The translations under genes were made by a program, and so were the position numbers. Shown in pieces: positions 49,519 through 60,900 of a stretch of 64,000 nt of DNA; position 1 is the stretch's first letter; each line of letters starts with the position of its first letter. Location: the NCBI GenBank assembly GCA_029834535.1, contig JAQMWT010000349.1, forward strand, positions 1 through 64,000, given 5' to 3'. The DNA is from Chrysophaeum taylorii (Eukaryota; Sar; Pelagophyceae; Pelagomonadales; Pelagomonadaceae). The notes under the pieces were generated by a model, which searched no databases, was not told where the DNA came from, and saw only the letters and a list, made by a program, of their open reading frames with translations.

Positions 49519-51348
49519 ATGAGCAGCATCGAGGCCGCCCTAAAACGGTGCCGAGCTGCGAGCGAGGGGTGCGGGTCCGCCGCGCGGGGGGTCGCCGAGG
49601 AGGTGCAGGGCGTGCACGCCGCGTGGGCGTCCGCGTCGAGCGCGACGGAGGAGTCGCGGCGCGCGACGGTGAACCTCGAATCCGCCTCGGTGGCGCTCGA
49701 GAAGATCAGCAAGCATTTTGCCGCCGCCGACGAGGCGCATCTGACGCTGAGTCGGGCGCCGCCCGACGAAAGGGACCGGCGCGAGAGCTACGAGCACGCG
49801 ATCCGGAGCTGTGTGGAGGCACGTGCTTTTTTGCGCGACAACCGGAACGCGATGTCGTCGGCGGCCGACGAAACGCGACGCGTCGAGGCGTTGCTGGCGG
49901 GCGCGCGGCGGCAGCTCCACGAACGACTCCGGGGCCTCGCGACGACGGGAAAAGGAGACGGTCGGTGGTTGTGCGAGTGTTTGGTGCTGGCTGAGGAGGA
50001 GGAGTTGCTCGACGGTATCCGCGGAGGGTACGCGACGGCTCGCGCGGCTGTTTTAGCCAAGGAGTTTTCGCGGTTTGCCGAAAGCGATCCTGCGGCAGCG
50101 CTGGGCGTGGAGCCACACCCGCGACCCTACGAGATGGGTGCCCACGCCGTGCTGCGGCACTTCGAGTTCGCTGCTCGGGCGATGGAGAAGGAGCGCGAGG
50201 CGGCTCGACGCGTCGCGAGCCCGGAGACGCTTCCGACGTTCGAACGCGCGCTGCGAGCTACCGTAGACGCGGCGACCCAGGCGCGACTGAAGCGGGCAGT
50301 TCGGAACGCCCTCGAGCACGTCGCGACGGCGCCGTCTCACCCCGGTCACGGAGGACCGGTGGTGGCGAACGCCGAGGCCGCGAGAGCAGCGATCGATTTG
50401 CTCGGTCCCGCGAGTTCGGGGGAGCTGCGGGACGAGCTCGTCGACGGCGCCCTCGACGCCCTCCGGGCCACCGTCGAGGCCGCCTCCGCGACAATACTCC
50501 ACGACGAAGGGCCTTACAACACGCAGCTCAAGACGGCCTGCAGCGCCGCTCGCGACGTGGGGCGAGCGATATCTAGATTAACGACGACCGGAAAAATAAA
50601 CTTGTTTCGACGCCTGCCCGCCATTCCGTGGCCGCCGATCGAGGAAAAGCCCCTCAAACAGCCAGTCTCCAAAGACCCGGCCGTCCTCTTCGCGCGGGCC
50701 CTCGTGGCCGAGTACCTCCGGGCGATCAAGTCGAGGGCTAGAAGTTTAAGAAAAGCGAACGACGACGATCGAGCGGCGAAGCATCATCATCTCGAAATTG
50801 AGGACGTCGTATTCGCCGGCGCCGCGAGCGACGCCCTCGCCACCTCCAAGGCCGAATACTTCCTTGCGAGCACCGCGACCCACCTGAGGACGGCATTGAA
50901 AGGCCAACGCCTCGACGCGCCCGACTTGGACGCGTGGTTAGCCAAGACCGTATCCAACTCGGCCTCGAACTTTGTTGCTGCCTGGAAGGGCGCGGCCGAG
51001 GCCGCCGCCCCCCTGTCTGACCAGGAGCGCCGCAAGGTCCTGCAGACCGATCCCTCGCACTTCCTGAAAGGCGACGGGGCGCGGATCGTCAAGCGAAGGT
51101 ACGCGACCCTCAACGCGCACGTCGACCGCTTGTTGGTGGCCCAATCCTGGGAGCGAGAGGACGAGCTCGCTTCCCACCTCCGCGCGAGACTCCTCGAAAA
51201 AATCGCCAGGCCCTGGGGCGACTTCTATTACAAATACAACGCCCTCCCCTTTGCCAGCAAGCACGTCGACCGCTACCTCCGCTGGCACCCCAAGGCCGTC
51301 AGGGATGCCCTCCACGCCCTCTTCCAAGGCAGCGTCGAACTCGACTAA
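49519..51348 (+). CDS. EXO70: Exocyst complex subunit Exo70-like
   Basis: Exo70 tethers secretory vesicles to the plasma membrane as part of the exocyst. The start is the ATG of MSSIEAALKRC; 44 in-frame codons before it look untranslated. The 609-residue protein is almost all helical. The C-terminal region is diagnostic: LFARALVAEYLRAIKSRA, then HFLKGDGARIVKRRYATLNA, and finally PWGDFYYKYN, SKHVDRYLRWHPKAVRDAL and LFQG, matching the conserved end of Exo70 with its basic, phosphoinositide-binding character. The N-terminal 100 residues are a coiled coil. It converges on the glycosyltransferase gene with only 3 bases between stop codons. Confidence 0.8.
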   Translation: MSSIEAALKRCRAASEGCGSAARGVAEEVQGVHAAWASASSATEESRRATVNLESASVALEKISKHFAAADEAHLTLSRAPPDERDRRESYEHAIRSCVEARAFLRDNRNAMSSAADETRRVEALLAGARRQLHERLRGLATTGKGDGRWLCECLVLAEEEELLDGIRGGYATARAAVLAKEFSRFAESDPAAALGVEPHPRPYEMGAHAVLRHFEFAARAMEKEREAARRVASPETLPTFERALRATVDAATQARLKRAVRNALEHVATAPSHPGHGGPVVANAEAARAAIDLLGPASSGELRDELVDGALDALRATVEAASATILHDEGPYNTQLKTACSAARDVGRAISRLTTTGKINLFRRLPAIPWPPIEEKPLKQPVSKDPAVLFARALVAEYLRAIKSRARSLRKANDDDRAAKHHHLEIEDVVFAGAASDALATSKAEYFLASTATHLRTALKGQRLDAPDLDAWLAKTVSNSASNFVAAWKGAAEAAAPLSDQERRKVLQTDPSHFLKGDGARIVKRRYATLNAHVDRLLVAQSWEREDELASHLRARLLEKIARPWGDFYYKYNALPFASKHVDRYLRWHPKAVRDALHALFQGSVELD

Positions 51349-51351
51349 TTT

Positions 51352-51509
51352 TTATTCGTTCTTCGGTTTTTTTTGCCTCGACGTCGATGTCTTCCGGCCA
51401 CCACCACCACCGCCGCTAAAACAGTACTCCTGCAAGCGCCGACGACGACCTTCTTCATCATCTTGATTTTTTTCCGGGGCCGGTGGTGGTGCTCCTTTTT
51501 TTTCCAGAA

Positions 51510-51540
<31 letters not shown>

Positions 51541-52383
51541 TAAAGGAAAAGCAGTGGTGTTGGTTTTGTGGTGATGCGGCGGCCGGCGAACCATGGACTT
51601 GCCGTACCAGGGCGTGGTGCAGTTGGCGATAAGGTCGAACTTGCGCTCCAAATGCCAGCATTTTGCAGCGAGGTGCTTGATGCGACCCTCGCACGAGTCG
51701 ACGACCACGCTGGTGAAAGCCTTCGGCAACACCTTGATGGCGGCTTTGAACTTGGGGAGAACGTGTTCGATGAACTGGTACTGCGAGCCCCAGCGGCCCC
51801 CGCCCCCGCATATGTGGGTCGTCGGACACTCGGGGGCGGCCCCGCCGAAGCCCTTCCAGTGGAACCGGACCTCTCTTTCCCATATCCGCCAGTAATAATC
51901 CCAGAGTCTTTTGCCCAATTCCGAACTCCTCACGACAAAAAATCCCGTGTTGATCGCAGCCCTCCAGGGCTCGGGGTCCGGCGAGGCGATCATCGCGTAC
52001 TTGTCTTTTTCAAAGTCGGGGCACCAATCGGGGTCGACGAAGAACGCGTCAGAGTCGAGGAACATCACCGCGTCGAACTTTGTGTCGTGCAGCGCCTCCT
52101 TCACCGCTCTCACCTTGGCCCAGAGCGGCGGCAGCCGCACGTCTTGGTACCGGTGTTCGGTCATCGAAAGCCGCCACCCCTTGCAACACTTGGACTGGGC
52201 GCACCACGCCTTGCTGGCGTCGTGAAAGTACGTTTCCTTCCGCGTCTCGTACTGCAGCATCTCGAAATTCACTTCCTTTTTTATCTGATCGGGTTTTTTA
52301 CCCCGCCGCAACAACGACAACAACACCACCACCACCCCGACCACCACCACCACCGCAGAACTGCGGCGGCCGACCCGCTCCAT
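51352..52383 (-). CDS. Type II membrane glycosyltransferase (GT34-like)
   Basis: The start is the ATG at 52383; a GTG precedes it. A single N-terminal membrane segment (residues about 10-26, Val/Leu-rich) after a short basic head predicts a type II Golgi protein. The lumenal domain has the DxD-type motif FLDSDAFF (about 108-115), which in such enzymes binds metal and nucleotide sugar. NTGFFVVRSS and WGSQYQFIEHVLPKF follow in the order seen in galactosyl/xylosyltransferases of the GMA12/MNN10 type. The C-terminus is low complexity with an Arg run. The exact sugar cannot be told. Confidence 0.7.
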
Positions 52384-52407
52384 CACGCCTTTTTTTTTTT
52401 GCCACTA

Positions 52408-53822
52408 CAAGTGCAGGCCAGTAAGTTCACCTAGTCCCAATCTCTAACCCAAGCATTTGACCTAGTTCCCGTTAAGTTCACCTAGTCCCAATCTCTAACC
52501 CCAGTATTATTATTATTATTGGCAGTAAATTCGGCGTAACCCAAATCTCCATAGTTCGGCGAGTAAACCCACACCCACTCACCCCACTCTCCTTTGAGCT
52601 CGTCGCTCTCACCCCCGCCAATCTAAGCTGCTTTGATCCGCACACGCCGCTAAGCTTTGAGTTTACACGAAAATCCCCAGTAAGTTCGCACTTGGCCTCA
52701 GTAAGTTCACCTGATCACGTAGTTCACCTAGTCCCAATCTCTAACCCCAGTAAGTTCACCTGGTTCCAGTAAGTTCACCAGGTCCCAGTAAGTTAATAAC
52801 CTATAGTGCGCGTGTAGACGCCGGGAGGGGGCTTATCGGTATTGCGCAGCACGTGTGGGGTAGGGTGGAGTCGTCGACCCAGAAGAGTATATCTCCTCGG
52901 GGTTGCCGATCGACAGAGAGCCACGTAGAGCTGGACGTGACAGAAGACGGGCTTGCGGGCAAGAGGACGCCGACCTCGCGGGGCGTTTCTGGCCCTGGCT
53001 CTTGTTGATCGTTTGGCGTCGGCGGGCCTTAAGGGATACAGGTTGGAGGAGCCTCGGCGACAACGACACGATCAATGATGTATCTGGTACCGTTGCAGTG
53101 GCCGTGCGACGGGTCGAGGTTGCGAAGACATTAAGCTCGCGATCAAAGTCAGCATGCCGTTGGTTGTCAGGGAGTTGAAAACTCGACTGTAAAGAGCGAG
53201 GCGTCGACTTCTGACCCAACCTAGTCGGCCGAAAAGAACTCCGACGCCTCGTCTCTGGGAAAAAAAGGCCGCGGTCATTCATGCGCGCGTTGTCAGCATC
53301 GACAACATCGTTTCGACGGGGCGTGAGAATGGCGCGCTGGCTAAAAGAGCCGCCGCGGGTCGTGGAAATAGTCTGCGAGGTCGCCGTAGACAGCGTGGCT
53401 TGAGGGCCTACATGATCCTTACCCTAACTCGGGGGACAAACAACCAAACTCGGGGAACCCCACCCAGGCCGCCCGATCCCAGCAGGACGTCACCCTTCGT
53501 CGCACATACGTCCGGCGGCAGCACGCGTACGACCTACGGGCGGGGCCCGTCCTCTCTTCGCCTGCCCCACGCCTCGGCGATGTCCCCGACTAGGTCCCGC
53601 GTCCTTATCTCCGCCCGTCAGGCACATCCCTCATACCCCACAAACCCACCCACATCCTTCACGCTCCCCCCACACACCCCCCTCTTAGCAGTCGACATTT
53701 GGTAAAGACAGACAAACAAACACACACCCCCCCCTCTTAGCAGTCGACATTTAAAGACACACAAACAGACAAACAGACAGACAGACAGACTGACAAACAC
53801 CTGTCGATTATAGTAGTAAGGA
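52408..53822 (-). mobile_element. Helitron-derived repeat, copy 4 (inverted)
   Basis: Read on the minus strand, it begins TCCTTACTACTATAATCGACAG-like sequence and ends GCCTGCACTTG at 52408. It carries the same helicase relics, including TINKSQGQK near 53010, and the same 3' array of AGGTGAACTTACTGGG-like words. Its 5' part is longer than in the other copies, with an extra ACACAC/TGTG stretch and two copies of the TGTCGACTGCTAAGAGGGG segment. Confidence 0.75.
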
Positions 53823-53895
53823 CGTATAACACATCAACAACAATGCGAAACCCTCCAAAGATGGAGGATTCCTTCCGTTCAGTTCCACACCTCTA

Positions 53896-54810
53896 CTACA
53901 AGGTCTCGAGCCAGTCGAGCCAGGTGGAGAGGTGCGCATCTGTGAACTCGTGAAAGGCCCAGTGCGCGTTGAGGAGCTCGGAAATCGGGGATTTGTCGGG
54001 CTGGAGAGTGTCCTGGTCCGGGGGGACAATGGTGGCGGCGGTCTTGCGCCAGTCGGACGCCCGGGGGTCCTCGAGAATGGTGCCGTTCTCGTCGAGATAG
54101 CCGTCTCGCTCGAGAGCGGCAACCAAGCGTTCGGCATCGACCTTCCCCAGTGCCGGAACCTCCCGGCGCCAGAGGGTCTCCGGAGTGAAGGGGGAAGGGT
54201 CGACTCGCAGTTCCTCGGCGTCGAGGCCGCGGGACTTAAGAATAGCGACTTGGCGCGCGATAATCGCGGCCCTTCGAACGTCACGCGTCATGTGCACGAA
54301 ACGTACCGGGACCGTCGTCGCAGCGTTCGGCGCGGGCATAATCTGCGCGACGCACCCGACAAGCCCCGGAAACCTCAGGCGCGCGGCCATGCTTCCGCCC
54401 GATGAGGCCCCAACGGCCGCCGTCTTCTCGGGAGCTTTCGTTATTTCCAAAACTTTCTCCCGAGCGGCGATAAGGCGTTCGACGTCGCTCAGACCCCAAC
54501 ACTTGTGGTTCTGGTTCTCCGAACTCACGGCGACGACGACCCACCCGCGCTCCAGCGCGCTCGCGACAATCGTTGTTTCGATTGGCAGCCCAAGGCATGA
54601 CGGACAGCCCTCCGACTTGGGCCAAGCGTCCGTTGCCGAGTGCGAACACCCGTGGAGCACGAGCAAGATCCCCCGCGGCTTTTTTTCTGGTGCCTGGTAC
54701 ACGAACTCGATCGGGATCTCCGCCTCGATCTTCTCGTACCTTCCCGCGAGGTGCACCCCACTGGCGACTACGCACGCGGCGCATAATATCGCGAGGAGGA
54801 TTATGCGCAT
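53896..54810 (-). CDS. Secreted or lumenal alpha/beta hydrolase
   Basis: The 304-residue protein starts MRIILLAILCAACVVASG, a typical signal peptide. The alpha/beta hydrolase features are the oxyanion segment VLHGCSHS (residues 51-58) and the nucleophile elbow GASSGG with Ser136. Between them CWGLSDVERL resembles the helix before the nucleophile in this family. The acid and His are less clear; HEFTDAHLSTW near the C-terminus offers candidates. Several cysteines (69, 72, 104) suit an oxidising compartment. Substrate is unknown; a lipid or ester hydrolase role is likely by family. Confidence 0.75.
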   Translation of the reverse strand: MRIILLAILCAACVVASGVHLAGRYEKIEAEIPIEFVYQAPEKKPRGILLVLHGCSHSATDAWPKSEGCPSCLGLPIETTIVASALERGWVVVAVSSENQNHKCWGLSDVERLIAAREKVLEITKAPEKTAAVGASSGGSMAARLRFPGLVGCVAQIMPAPNAATTVPVRFVHMTRDVRRAAIIARQVAILKSRGLDAEELRVDPSPFTPETLWRREVPALGKVDAERLVAALERDGYLDENGTILEDPRASDWRKTAATIVPPDQDTLQPDKSPISELLNAHWAFHEFTDAHLSTWLDWLETL

Positions 54811-54885
54811 TCCGAACCCTCGTCGTCTGTCTGTCTGCTCAACAGCTCTCTCTCGTCCTGAGATGCGTCAGATATAGTGTGTGTA

Positions 54886-55494
54886 ATGGTGGGTGTCCTT
54901 GGTCGGCTCGCGAAATTCGCAAGTCCGCGGCGGAAGAGGCAGAAGAATGCCAAGGCCTTGCGCAAGGAAAAGCTGATGGAGCAGTTCAAGGCCATCGACA
55001 TCGACAACTCCGGGACGATCGACAAGGACGAGCTCCGGTATCTGTTGCGGAAATGCACCGGGTCCCTTCCGACCGATGCGGAAGTCGAAGCAATGATGCG
55101 CGAAATCGACCGAAACAGAGACGGTCTCATCGCCTTCGACGAATTTGCGACGCTCCACGAGCGAGCACGACGCGGCGACCTTCCGTTTGCCGCTCTATCG
55201 AAGATAATGGTCGACTTCGACGGTCTCACCGCCCTTGTTCCCGACGACAACGAGCCGGCCAAACTTTCATCCTCCAAGCCGCCGGAGGACCTTCCGAAGA
55301 CGCCACCGCTCGACGACCCACCCCCAAGCACGCCACCGCTCGACGACCCACCCCCAAGCACGCCCCCGCCGCCCGAACAACTTTCCCAAAGGTCGCAACA
55401 AAAGGCGGACCGGTGGCGTGACGACGAAGACGACGACGACGACGACGACGACTCGGCTGACGATGTCGTCGAGGACTCGGTCGTCTCCTTCTGA
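54886..55494 (+). CDS. Two-EF-hand calcium-binding protein
   Basis: The start is the first ATG. Two adjacent canonical calcium loops are visible: DIDNSGTIDKDE (residues 38-49) and DRNRDGLIAFDE (75-86). They are preceded by a basic helix and followed by a short folded part. The C-terminal third is low complexity: a tandem PPLDDPPPSTP repeat and then an Asp run. It is divergent from the hydrolase gene with about 75 bases between ATGs, so they may share a promoter. A calcium sensor or buffer role is inferred from the loops. Confidence 0.85.
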   Translation: MVGVLGRLAKFASPRRKRQKNAKALRKEKLMEQFKAIDIDNSGTIDKDELRYLLRKCTGSLPTDAEVEAMMREIDRNRDGLIAFDEFATLHERARRGDLPFAALSKIMVDFDGLTALVPDDNEPAKLSSSKPPEDLPKTPPLDDPPPSTPPLDDPPPSTPPPPEQLSQRSQQKADRWRDDEDDDDDDDDSADDVVEDSVVSF

Positions 55495-56471
55495 CATAAA
55501 CGATCTTTTTCCCCCACAATATGTGTTTTTTTTTCAACCAACTGCCGGCCAAGCTCGGTTCGTTCCGTCCGTTCGTTCGTTCAATTGGTGTACCATCTCG
55601 GTTTTTAATCACTGGATATAGTAGTTATGGCGCCCGCCCTACTGGGCTCCGAGCTGGAAGGACGATCGTGTCGGGCTATGTATATTGTGTCGGGTACGGA
55701 AGGAGTGAATAAACGAGGAAACTTCTGGTGTGTAGCTCGCGTCGCGAATCAATCGCCCGGAAGGGTTCACTGCAGCAGGACAGCACCGAGCGAGGCAGAC
55801 ACCACGCCGCATGATGATGCCTGTTCGCCATCAACACTTGTTGCATAAAAAAAAAGTCAATCCATCATAATAATATTCTTGACCGGGATATTGTCTTGGT
55901 TCCGGGTGGTCGGTCAACAAGACACTCTGCGCGCAACATTCATCTTTAGGGACGGTCGACTGGAATATGCACAATCTCCGCTTCACTGTTGTTGGCATCA
56001 CGGGACACGATACTTCCGAAGGTCCGGTAGAGCATGGTGTGACGGCGATTAACAACTCGCAGGCGCGCCGCGCAGTGCCAAATTATGGGGCGGGAATGAC
56101 CGAGGTGATCGCCAAGCGCGCGCATTGGCCCGCTGGCTGGGAATGATCGCCACACCTGGTGGGTTTTATGCTAGTACGGGTGATAGCGCTGATCCATCCA
56201 TCTCTGAGGGGCGCTTCCTTTGCTTTGTGGCTGGCTGGAGCCCCTGGTGAATGCCCGTGGCGTCGAGCGCACGTCGCACGCTGCGTATTCTTTCGGCGAA
56301 AAGACGAATCGTAGTATCTTCGAGAGCTCGCGCTCACATCTCATAGCTGGTCGACAGCGCGCTTTGTTGTTGTACTTGTGCGTCGTCGTCGTCACGACGA
56401 AAGCTGAAGAGAGCAGCACAGTTCTCTTCCTGAACTTTTGAAGGTCGCGCCGCATTATGTACGTATATCAT

Positions 56472-56505
56472 CCAGCTCAGCTCAGCTCAGCTCAGCTCAG
56501 CTCAG
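56472..56505. repeat. (AGCTC)n microsatellite
   Basis: Six to seven perfect AGCTC units stand alone in the gap upstream of the sulfotransferase gene. Confidence 0.85.
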
Positions 56506-56618
56506 GCGACGACAAAGAATCATATGAGACGGAATGAATGAATGAATGAATGATCGAAGAACAAGTCGCAACGGACTTGTATCATCATCCTGTCCTGTTC
56601 TTATTATTGATTGACGTG

Positions 56619-56632
56619 ACGTGACGTCACGT
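56619..56632. promoter_or_regulatory. Palindromic CRE-like site upstream of the sulfotransferase gene
   Basis: ACGTGACGTCACGT is a perfect 14-bp palindrome that contains TGACGTCA, the consensus site of CREB/ATF-type bZIP factors. It ends 25 bases before the ATG at 56658. A regulatory role is inferred from the motif and its position. Confidence 0.4.
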
Positions 56633-56657
56633 AAAAAAGAGAGTCCGTAAAAAACGA

Positions 56658-57764
56658 ATGGGAATCCTGTGGTCGGTGATGTTGTTCGGCTTTGGGAGGG
56701 GCGAGGACGGGTATCACTGCGTTTCGCTCGAGATTAGGGCTGGATCGCGGCTTGCCTGCGGTCGCGGCGAATTGCCGAGCGGGTCGCAGCGGTGGCCAAA
56801 CGTCCTCGGGATTGGACCAGCCAAAAGCGGATCAACGGCACTCGCGCACCTGCTGCATTCTGTGCCCCGCGTGGTGACGGGGAACAAGACGTACGCGACG
56901 GGCGTCTGGGAGGACTACCCCTACGAAGTTGCCTGGTTGTATCGACCCGAAATGGTCGCGAAGGGACTTGCGTCGTACTCGAAATACTTTCCGCCGAACG
57001 AAAACGCGGTCGTCTTCTTCGAGAAAACGCCAAAGTACTCGGCTCACAGCCTGGTCCCGTATCGCGCGCGGACCTTTCTCTCGAATAAGCTCAAGCTCGT
57101 GCTCACGACGCGGGGTCTCCTCGACCTCGACGCTTCGCTTTACTTGTACCGAGAGAAGCTCGTGACGTATCGCGAATGGTTCGAGGCGCGCGTTCGCGCT
57201 CACGAGGCGTGGGCAGACTGTCGCGAGCGCAGGTTTCGTGTCATAACGGGAAACACGATCACGATCGAGAGTCTCCACGACCCGGACTATTTCGACTGGC
57301 AAGCTGCGAGCGGCGCGGAGCACGATCTCGCTAACGTATGCGGGGCCGTCGCCTCGGTCGACGCGAACGTAACGAGGTTCAGAGATTGGATTTCAGAGAT
57401 TTTTGTTGTTTGGAGCTTGCGCCGCTGGACCCTCGTCTTTCCTCACGAACAAAATTTTCTCTGCATCGACAGCGACAGCATCAAAGCCAATCCCGAGATG
57501 GAGCAGAGCCGAATTTTCGACTTTGTCGGTCTCCCCGACCAGAAATACGTGCCGGCGGCAAAAAAGGTCCTCAAGGCGACCAGGACCCCGACAGACAGGC
57601 TCGTCGACGTCCAGATTGCGAAGGGCGTTCCTGAAGACGACGTTCCCCTCCTCCAAAAGGCTCTCCTCGACTGGGGCCGAGCCCGCACGCGATGCCGCGA
57701 CGTCGACGCCTTCAAACGCGTCTGCGGCTACGTCCCCTCAGACCACGACCACTGCTCCTCCTGA
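56658..57764 (+). CDS. Sulfotransferase (PAPS-dependent, carbohydrate type)
   Basis: The protein of 368 residues has the 5'-phosphosulfate-binding loop NVLGIGPAKSGSTALAHLL with Lys56, and FFEKTPKYSAH, which resembles the second conserved block of heparan-sulfate-type sulfotransferases. KLVLTTRGLLDLDASLYLY corresponds to the 3'-phosphate-binding region. FDFVGLPDQKYVP near the C-terminus is also typical. Cysteines near the end may form a disulfide. The N-terminus lacks a clear membrane anchor, although MGILWSVMLFGFG is hydrophobic. Transfer of sulfate from PAPS to a glycan is the likely reaction. Confidence 0.8.
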   Translation: MGILWSVMLFGFGRGEDGYHCVSLEIRAGSRLACGRGELPSGSQRWPNVLGIGPAKSGSTALAHLLHSVPRVVTGNKTYATGVWEDYPYEVAWLYRPEMVAKGLASYSKYFPPNENAVVFFEKTPKYSAHSLVPYRARTFLSNKLKLVLTTRGLLDLDASLYLYREKLVTYREWFEARVRAHEAWADCRERRFRVITGNTITIESLHDPDYFDWQAASGAEHDLANVCGAVASVDANVTRFRDWISEIFVVWSLRRWTLVFPHEQNFLCIDSDSIKANPEMEQSRIFDFVGLPDQKYVPAAKKVLKATRTPTDRLVDVQIAKGVPEDDVPLLQKALLDWGRARTRCRDVDAFKRVCGYVPSDHDHCSS

Positions 57765-57795
57765 CACTATTATAGTCTGGCGGCCGGCCGGCCGG

Positions 57796-57847
57796 CGGGC
57801 GGGCGGGCGGGCGGGCGGGCGGGCGGGCGGGCGGGCGGGCGGGCGGG
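57796..57847. repeat. (GGGC)n tandem repeat
   Basis: About thirteen GGGC units follow a short CCGG run in the 139-base gap between the convergent sulfotransferase and REJ/GPS genes. G-runs at this spacing could form G-quadruplexes. Confidence 0.9.
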
Positions 57848-57903
57848 AAAGCCCGTTGTTTTTGTAGCTTAATATGTGCACGCGTTGTTCTCTCCGTAGC
57901 TAT

Positions 57904-60900
57904 TTAGGAGTCCGACGCCCCGCCGCGCCCGAGTATGCTGGAGGAGCGCATAAAACTCGAGGACCTCAGAAGAAGCATGCTCGAGGACCGGACGATGACA
58001 TCGTGCGACTTGACAAAAACGCGAACCAGAACCACGACGATCACCACCGAGATAACGGCCGCGAGGAGAAAATAGAGCTCCGCAACGCTCTCTTGGGAGG
58101 TCGGGTTGACGCGGTCCAGCAGCATGGAGACCGAAACGGCTCCGAGGGTCGCGACCAACAGCATTAGTTCCTCGAAAACAGGCTTGTGGAGGTAGTCTGG
58201 AAGCGCGACGAGCGCGGCACAGAGCCGCAAGCCCGCGCGAACGGCGGGCGTCGGCGCCCACGTCAAATCGTCGTGGATACCTGGAAGCTTGTCGCTCAAA
58301 AACAACTTGTCGCAATAATGACCGTCGATGCTCGACTCGCGAAGCGTGAGGTCGCGCGCCTTGCGCGCGACGTCGCCGACCGCGTACCTCCCGAGCCGCG
58401 AGGACTCGTACGCGGGCTCGAGCTGGCAGAAGAAAAATACGGGCGACGCCGGGACGTTGGCAGCGAACGGGAACGTGCGCAGCGCCGTCGGGTCGTCGAG
58501 GTGCTGCAACTGGTCGAGGATGAGCGACGGCAGGGCGACGTCGAAGATAATGATTTCGAGCGGCACGAGAACCGCAAACATCAGAACGAGATTCACGACG
58601 ACGCCCAGGAGCCAATGCCGAGACCTGTCGTACCCGATCGTCGTCGCGACTTGCAGCATCACAACCACGGCGGCGCTCATGATCCCCACGACGACACCCC
58701 AAGCCCCGACGTAAGCGGCGACCGACGGCTCGCGATTCTTTTTTTCCTCGCGCGTCGTCATGTCGTAGATGCGTCGCTCGACCAACGAAAGGCGCGAGGC
58801 GCGTTCGACGTCGACGAGACGCTCGACGCGCCGGGTAAAGGTCTCCCCGGGCGTGTTGGCCGTGATCTCGTCCACTTCGTCTCGCAGGCGCCAGGCTTCC
58901 GATATTTGTCCGCGAGTTATCTCGAGCACGTTGCTTTCCCACGCGGCGTCGTCCGGTTCCCAGCGCCACTCGCGCCGAAACCTTCCCTCGAGCGCCGAAA
59001 GCATCATCGCAGCTTGGGCAAGATTCTGTGACTCCGCGTAACTACGACACGTCTCTAGCTCGGAAAATGCGATTTTCATGTTTTGCAGCACTTCGAGGGC
59101 CAACGCTCGCACGTCCGTCGCCGCCATTTCAAGAAGAAAAACATTCGAGCTGCTCGCGCCGGCCCACCTCCTTCGAGAATGACTAGAGGAGGACTCTCGG
59201 CTCGGCGCTCTCCGAGTACCAAACGAGAGCGTCCCGCTGCGCGCTAGCCTGCTGGCGGGACGAATATCTGTGGTGGTGGTGGTGGTGGTGGTGGTGGTCT
59301 TCTTCGCCGAGACCGAGGCCGAGGCGGCGGCAGCAATTCCCGTCTCGTCGCGACCGGACTCGAGGCTCGCGTGACACCGGGAAATGAAGTGAGGCCACAT
59401 CAAGTGTCCCTTGGTTGTCAACACCATCGAGTGACCCGACGCGAGTGCCATCGATTTCGTGCTAGACGTCAGCGGCATCGACTTGCTCGATCTGAGTGCC
59501 TTGGACTTGCTCGAAGCGCTTAGCGCCATCGGCCTACTCGACGTGCTTAGCGCCGTCGGCCTACTCGACGTGCTGAGCGCCGTCGGCCGGTGACCCGATC
59601 TGATCGAGCGCGCGTTGACCGTGCGGCAGCTGCTGGGTGAGAACGAACGTGCGGTGACCTCGCCGGTGCTCCCGGGTTCAATAACCTCGTAACGATGATT
59701 TTGGTCGCGGGGGCTACTCCCACTCTCCGAAGAAAAAGAAAGGCTCCTCGACCTCTTGGACTCACCCTCTTCTGTTTTTTCTTCGAGGTCCTCACTAAAG
59801 GCGACGGTTCGCCGTGATGACCTATCGTCCTCTTCTTCTTCGCTGCCTTCGCCGCTTGGTGGGACTTGTTCGTTCGTCGCAAGTCCGTCTTCTTCGCCGA
59901 AACCAATAACGACCGAGTCATGACGAGCATAATCATCATCACCCTGCTCGAGAGGGTCGACGTCCAAATTTTCTTTGGCCTCTATATTCGTGGGATCCAA
60001 GGTTTCATCGTTAAAACCAATGACCACCGAGTTCCGACGAGCAGAAGCATCATCATCACCCTCCTGCTGCTGCTGCTGCGACGGGTCGACACCTTCTCTG
60101 GCCTCTCGCGAACGAAGAAAGACGTCGATGATGGTTTCGTCCTCTTTCTCCTCTTCCTGAAAGTCCACGGTGATTTGCGCAGTCCCGTCGTTGCTCTCGG
60201 GTGCGGGGGGGGCGCCGGAAGGAAGCGACGACGAGGCGTCGTCTTGGCCACGTAGCCAGGCCTGCTTGAGCGCCGTAGGCACTGGAGCTGCGATGAAACG
60301 GTCGACAATCCAATCTAAAAAGGCCAGCAGCGGAATGATGAACGCCAAGATAAGAAGCAACAGGACAAAATGTTCGGGCGTGGCCCCAGCCTCTCTCGTA
60401 CTTTTCTGAACGCACGACGCAGAGCACTCATCGAAATCGCAGAGCGGCACGCGGGATACGAGACTCCGCGCACTGTTTTTGCACTCGCCCTGGTCGTCGT
60501 CGTACGCGCCGCAGTCCACACTGGGAAACTCGATCCAGACGACTTCCACTGCCAGCGCGAGAAAAATGAGGGCGCATTCGACGCCCAGCTTTAGAGCCCG
60601 CCATTTGCGCGGCACTGTCTCGCTGTATACGTTATACCAGTTGAGCACGGGATGGTGCGTGTTGAGCGAGTCTACGATATCTCGCAACGAACGACCGGGG
60701 ATGCGCTCAATCTGTCGGCGAGCGAGGGCATGCGTCGTTGGCGTATCGAGCCCCACCAGACTTGTTCTTCTTGGCGATCCCAGGGAATCAAGAGACCAGC
60801 GGATCGACTCATCATCTCCAACCTCTCGTTTGCTGCGGCGGTCCAGGCGCTCGCCGACGAGGGCCGCAACAACAGTAATGAGGAAGAGACCACCGCACGC

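Larger units (their letters stand above)
55495..56657. other. Gene-free region with short tandem repeats
   Basis: No frame has recognisable motifs. The region has a TTCG run near 55560-55590, an (AGCTC)n run at about 56472-56505 and a (GAAT)n run at about 56532-56553. It probably holds the promoter of the sulfotransferase gene at its right end. Confidence 0.5.
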
